Assembly (NCBI GenBank): GCA_005888335.1
Contig: VAWY01000121.1
Coordinates: forward strand, 1-64,000
Direction: 5' to 3'
DNA from: Actinomycetota bacterium
Lineage (GTDB): Bacteria > Actinomycetota > Thermoleophilia > Solirubrobacterales > Solirubrobacteraceae
Length of the DNA: 64,000 nt
Below, one piece after another: positions 60,599 through 64,000 of this stretch (within the stretch, counting starts at the first letter, position 1; each line of letters starts with the position of its first letter). The notes beneath the pieces are model-generated. The model saw only the letters and a program-made list of their open reading frames with translations. It was not told where the DNA came from and searched no databases. The translations under genes were made by a program, and so were the position numbers.

Positions 60599-62224
60599 AT
60601 GCGTCGCGATCGCCCTCACGGCTCGGTGCCGGGGACCCCCGCCCTGCCCGAGTCCACGCACGGCGTGGAGCGCACGGCCGTGATCGACCTCGGCTCGAAC
60701 TCGTTCCGCCTGGTCGTGTTCTCGGCGAACGAGGGGTGGTGGAAGCGCACCGACGAGATCTACGAGGCGGTGCGCATCGGCGCCGGCCTGGCCGAGACCG
60801 GCGAGCTCTCCGAGGAGCGCATGCAGCGCGCGCTCGCGGTCGTGGAGGTCTTCGCGCACTTCTGCGCGGCGACCGGGATCGACACCGAGCACGTCGCCGC
60901 GCTCGCCACCAGCGCCATTCGCGACGCCCGCAACCGCAACGCCTTCCTCGACCGCGCCGCGCTGCCCGTCCGCGTGCTCTCGGTCAAGGAGGAGGCGCAC
61001 TTCGGCTATCTGGCCGCGGTCAACACGACCACGCTGACCGACGGCGCCGTGCTCGACCTGGGCGGCGGCTCGTTGCAGCTCACGCGCGTCAAGGGCCGGC
61101 GCGCGCGCCAGATGGGCTCGTGGCGTCTCGGGGCGGTGCGCATGACCGAGCAGTTCCTGCCCGGCGACGGACCGGCCTCCAAGAAGCAGCTCAAGGCGCT
61201 GCGCGCCCACGTCCTCGAAGAGCTGGAGAGCGCTCCGTGGCTGGAGCGCGCCGGCGACCGCCTCGTCGGCATCGGCGGCACGGTGCGCAACCTCGCCGCG
61301 GCCGCCGCCGCGGCCGCGGACCTGCCCTCGATCGGGATCCAGGGCCACGTGATCTCCCGCGACGACCTCGCCGGCCTCATCTCCGAGCTCGCGTCGATGC
61401 CGCCCGCCGAGCGCGGCAAGATCCCCGGGATCAAGCCTGGCCGCGCCGACCTCATCCTGGCCGGCGCGGCCGTGGTCCAGGCCGCGCTCGAGGCGGCCGG
61501 CTTCGAGGGCATCGAGGCGACCGAGGCCGGCCTGCGCGAGGGGGCCTTCTTCGAGCGCCACCTCGCCTTCGGCGACCCGCCGCTGTTCCCCGACGTGCGC
61601 GTGGCCAGCGTCAACAACCTCGCCGCGCAGTACGACGCCGACAAGGCGCACACCCTCCACGTCGCCTACCTCGCGCTGGCCATGTTCGACGATCTCGCCG
61701 AGGCGGGACTGCACCCGGGCGACCCCGAGGAGCGCGAGATGCTGTGGGCCGCCTCGATGCTCCACGACATCGGGATGACCGTCGACTACGACGACCACCA
61801 CCGCCACTCGCGGTACCTGATCCTCAACGGCACCCTGCCCGGATGGTCCCCGCGCGAGCTGGCGATCATCGCCGAGACGGTCCGCTACCACCGCAAGGGA
61901 ACGCCGACCTTCGGGCCCGACCTCGCGCCCTGGACGACCAAGGGCGACCGGGCGATCCTCGAGCGCGGCGCGACGCTGCTGCGCCTCGCCGAGGAGCTGG
62001 AGCGCTCGCGCGACCAGCTCGTGCGCGCGGCGCACGTCGACGTCGACGGCGGTGGCCAGGCCTGCCTGACGCTCGAGGCCGCGGGCGACGTGAGCGTCGC
62101 CCGGTGGGCGGCCGAGCGCGAGTGCGACCTCTTCGAGCGGGCGTTCGGGCGGCCGCTGGCGATCGGCGTCGAGCCGGCGACCAGCGGGGCCGCTACTCGC
62201 CGGGCCCCGAGCGCAGCGCGATGA
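60599..62224 (+). CDS. Ppx/GppA exopolyphosphatase with HD domain
   Basis: The 541-residue product has the actin-like Ppx/GppA fold: AVIDLGSNSFRLVVF, ALATSAIRDARNRNAFL, VLSVKEEAHFGYLAAVN, GAVLDLGGGSLQL and VGIGGTVRNLA. A C-terminal HD-type domain (about residues 360-500) has HTLHVAYLALAMFDDLA and MLHDIGMTVDYDDHHRHSRYLI with the HD metal pair. It would degrade polyphosphate or (p)ppGpp. The ATG at 60599 is used, although the N-terminal 20 residues (HGSVPGTPALPESTHG) come from the 20-bp repeat and the true start could be further in. It overlaps the convergent lipoprotein gene by 32 bp. Confidence 0.92.
   Translation: MRRDRPHGSVPGTPALPESTHGVERTAVIDLGSNSFRLVVFSANEGWWKRTDEIYEAVRIGAGLAETGELSEERMQRALAVVEVFAHFCAATGIDTEHVAALATSAIRDARNRNAFLDRAALPVRVLSVKEEAHFGYLAAVNTTTLTDGAVLDLGGGSLQLTRVKGRRARQMGSWRLGAVRMTEQFLPGDGPASKKQLKALRAHVLEELESAPWLERAGDRLVGIGGTVRNLAAAAAAAADLPSIGIQGHVISRDDLAGLISELASMPPAERGKIPGIKPGRADLILAGAAVVQAALEAAGFEGIEATEAGLREGAFFERHLAFGDPPLFPDVRVASVNNLAAQYDADKAHTLHVAYLALAMFDDLAEAGLHPGDPEEREMLWAASMLHDIGMTVDYDDHHRHSRYLILNGTLPGWSPRELAIIAETVRYHRKGTPTFGPDLAPWTTKGDRAILERGATLLRLAEELERSRDQLVRAAHVDVDGGGQACLTLEAAGDVSVARWAAERECDLFERAFGRPLAIGVEPATSGAATRRAPSAAR
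60625..60644 (-). repeat. 20-bp dispersed GC repeat, copy 3
   Basis: On the minus strand this reads GGGCGGGGGTCCCCGGCACC, identical to the copy at 58028-58047. It lies inside the 5' coding region of the Ppx/GppA gene. Confidence 0.55.
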
Positions 62225-63599
62225 TGATGCGGGCCCCCTCGGAGCGGCCCGCGGCGCCGTGCGGCGGGGCGCCCGCGGCGACGAACTCGACGCCACGCAC
62301 CGGGCGGACGGCGAGCGCGGTCAGGCGGTGGTCGCCGAGCAGCCCCCTCGCCTCGCGGTAGGCAGCGGTCGTCTTCGCCTGGACGCGCGAGGGGCCGGGC
62401 GCAGGACCGACGAAGAGCAGCGCGCGGTCCGGCCGCAGGACGAGGCGCACCCGCGGGTGCCCGGCGGCGCTCACGTCCAGGCGCCGCAGGCCGGTCAGCG
62501 TCGCGCGCACGCCGCGCAGGCGGGCGAGGTCGCTGCGCAGGCGCGGCAGCTCGCGCCAGGCGGCGGCGCGGTCGCGGACGCGGGCGGCGAGCGAGAGCCC
62601 GCCGTCGCGCAGCGCCAGGCGTGACGGCTGCAGCCAGCCCAGCGCGCGGCTGAGATCGAGCCGGCGGCCGCTGTCGAGCGGGACCTCGATCGGAGCGACC
62701 GCGCGCGGGCGGCATTGGCGCTGTGCGAGGCCGTAGACCGGCATGCCGGCGACCAGCTGGGCGTGACCGGGCCCGCCGCCGGCATCGGCGAGCGGCGTGT
62801 CGAGACAGCCGTCCTCGGCGGCGGTCTCGATCGCCACGTGGTGCTCGTGGAGGCGCACGCGTCCCGCGACGGGCCGCGCGAAGCGGACGCCCAGCAGGTC
62901 GTCGGCGAGCGCGCCGCCGACCCGGCCGGGGATCGCCAGCGCGCGCGCGACCAGCGCGCCGGTCAGCGCGCGCGGGTCCAGGTAGACGAGCGCGGGGCCG
63001 TCGCGGAACGGCTCGACCGCGCGCCGGAAGGCCACGGTCTCGCCGAGCGACAGCCCGTTGGCGGCGACGACGGCGGCGCGCACCGCCCGCGGGTCGCCCC
63101 ACACGACCCAGCGATCCACCGCGGCCGCCGCGGTCGGCGAGTCGCGCAGCCGCGCGAGCGCGCGGAACGGATCGGTGCCCGAGTGCACGACCCCGCCGCG
63201 CACGCGGCGCTCGGCCCGGACGAGCGGCCGGACGCGGCGGGCGGCGTCGAGCGCGGCGCGAGGGTCCCGCGTCTCGACGACCGCGCCGGAGTTCACGCCG
63301 ACGCCGTCGCGCGCGGGCACGAGGAACAGCGCGGCGAGCCCGGCGGCGTCCGGCGCCACCGCGCGCGCGGCCGGCCCCGCCACGTGCAGGGGGTCGCGTG
63401 CGCCCAGCGCCCGCGCGAGCGCGCGCGCCGCGTCGCGCTCCGAGCCCGAGGCGCGCAGGTCGATCGACAGCATCGCCGCCGTCGTCCGCGGCAGCGCCAT
63501 CGCGGGCCCCGTCAGGTCGGCCCGCTCGGCCCCGCACCCGGCCGCCGCGCCGAGCGCCGCCGCGGCGGCCACGGCCAGCACGGCCGCCGCGCGACGCAT
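62193..63599 (-). CDS. DUF3352-like secreted lipoprotein
   Basis: The 468-residue product begins with a lipoprotein signal (AAAVLAVAAAAALGAAAGC, Cys at about residue 22). The mature part resembles DUF3352 proteins: PRTTAAMLSIDLR near the N-terminus, RDPRAALDAARRV, VWGDPRAVRAAVVAANG, GPALVYLDPRALTGAL, and LRLVLRPDRALLFVGP. No catalytic motif is seen; it is probably a surface-exposed binding or structural protein. The ATG at 63597-63599 fits the signal peptide. Its 3' end overlaps the Ppx/GppA gene by 32 bp. Confidence 0.72.
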   Translation of the reverse strand: MRRAAAVLAVAAAAALGAAAGCGAERADLTGPAMALPRTTAAMLSIDLRASGSERDAARALARALGARDPLHVAGPAARAVAPDAAGLAALFLVPARDGVGVNSGAVVETRDPRAALDAARRVRPLVRAERRVRGGVVHSGTDPFRALARLRDSPTAAAAVDRWVVWGDPRAVRAAVVAANGLSLGETVAFRRAVEPFRDGPALVYLDPRALTGALVARALAIPGRVGGALADDLLGVRFARPVAGRVRLHEHHVAIETAAEDGCLDTPLADAGGGPGHAQLVAGMPVYGLAQRQCRPRAVAPIEVPLDSGRRLDLSRALGWLQPSRLALRDGGLSLAARVRDRAAAWRELPRLRSDLARLRGVRATLTGLRRLDVSAAGHPRVRLVLRPDRALLFVGPAPGPSRVQAKTTAAYREARGLLGDHRLTALAVRPVRGVEFVAAGAPPHGAAGRSEGARIIIALRSGPGE

Positions 63600-63643
63600 C
63601 AGCGGGCGCGTCCGAAAGCCACCGGGCCTGCGGACGAACCCAC

Positions 63644-63973
63644 CTACGCGGTCGGGTCGTCCTCGCGCCGCGGCGCGAGCGGGGCCATCGCCGGCTGGGT
63701 CGCCACCGCCTCGACGACCTCGGTCTCCTCGGCCTCGAGCTCCTCGTCGTGGTCGCCGTCGCAGAGCACGCGGAAGTTGCCCGACACGCCGCCGTCGACG
63801 TGCATCGTGATCCCGGGGAGGATCTCCTCGCCCTCCTCGAAGCCCAGCCGCTCCATGTCGAAGTGCGCCAGCCCGATGCCCCACGCGTTGTGGGTCGGGT
63901 TCTCGCGGTCGTGGGCGTTGATCGCGATCTGGAACGCCTTGAGGTTCTTGGCGATCTTCGACGTGTCGGCCAC
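63644..63973 (-). CDS. Small acidic hypothetical protein
   Basis: The 109-residue product reads ADTSKIAKNLKAFQIAINAHDRENP, then HNAWGIGLAHFDMERLGFEEGEEILPGITMHVDGG, and ends in an acidic tail with DGDHDEELEAEETEVVEAVA. The central part looks like a folded, conserved domain. I know no family name; it lacks a signal peptide. The start is GTG at 63971-63973. It lies 44 bp upstream of the lipoprotein gene on the same strand and near the window edge, so its promoter may be outside. Confidence 0.65.
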   Translation of the reverse strand: MADTSKIAKNLKAFQIAINAHDRENPTHNAWGIGLAHFDMERLGFEEGEEILPGITMHVDGGVSGNFRVLCDGDHDEELEAEETEVVEAVATQPAMAPLAPRREDDPTA

Positions 63974-64000
63974 TGGCGGGGCAGGTTAGCGACGGATCGC

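Overview
The window is very GC-rich, densely packed, and has long open frames on every strand, as expected of an actinobacterium. The gene set (tandem secreted subtilases, a DUF1501/DUF1800 pair, an ECF42-type sigma factor with a YCII/DGPF partner, a DUF6421 cluster, many short GC-rich leaderless genes) points to Thermoleophilia/Solirubrobacterales (Solirubrobacter, Conexibacter or a relative). That assignment is inferred from gene content; no rRNA is present. No tRNA, rRNA, CRISPR array, insertion sequence or phage gene was recognised. No stretch over 300 bases lacks a gene.

Layout. 0.07-3.0 kb: a minus-strand unit (DUF1800, DUF1501, blue-copper protein). 3.1-7.9 kb: a diguanylate cyclase, a secreted PD40 propeller fused to a degraded nuclease-like domain, and a secreted S15-type hydrolase. 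7.9-17.3 kb: housekeeping genes (cyclophilin, NlpC-like lipoprotein, DEAD-box helicase, quinone-type oxidoreductase, two PfkB kinases, dCTP deaminase, citrate synthase, a SprT/YgjP-type peptidase). A 257-bp element with 55-nt inverted ends lies at 12842-13098. 18.2-28.1 kb: an eight-gene surface-polysaccharide operon with ATGA/GTGA couplings: three family-2 glycosyltransferases, a secreted propeller/lectin-like protein, a giant flippase-PH-GT-C fusion, two small membrane proteins and a metallophosphoesterase. Two HPr-kinase-like P-loop proteins follow on the opposite strand.

30.3-32.0 kb: YCII protein plus ECF42-like sigma factor. 32.0-36.6 kb: an Lrp regulator divergent from a DUF6421-SDR-threonine aldolase-small protein operon, with a palindromic operator and a clear promoter. 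36.7-40.5 kb: metF and two metallo-beta-lactamase-fold hydrolases, one fused to a SnoaL-like domain. 40.5-47.5 kb: two tandem subtilases of about 1,140 residues.

47.5-54.5 kb: a minus-strand operon, permease-glcD-glcE-glcF-malate synthase, that would import glycolate or lactate, oxidise glycolate to glyoxylate and condense it with acetyl-CoA to malate. 54.5-64 kb: M29 aminopeptidase, ABM-type monooxygenase, pyruvate kinase, TVP38 and ABC1/UbiB membrane proteins, a divergent glyoxalase-II-like/glyoxalase-I pair, Ppx/GppA with an HD domain, a DUF3352-type lipoprotein and a small conserved protein.

Two translation-initiation styles alternate. Many genes have a TAnnnT -10 hexamer only 6-12 nt before the start codon and no Shine-Dalgarno, implying leaderless mRNAs. 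Others carry AAGGAGG or GGAGG 4-7 nt before the start. Two divergent gene pairs share the central TA of overlapping -10 boxes.
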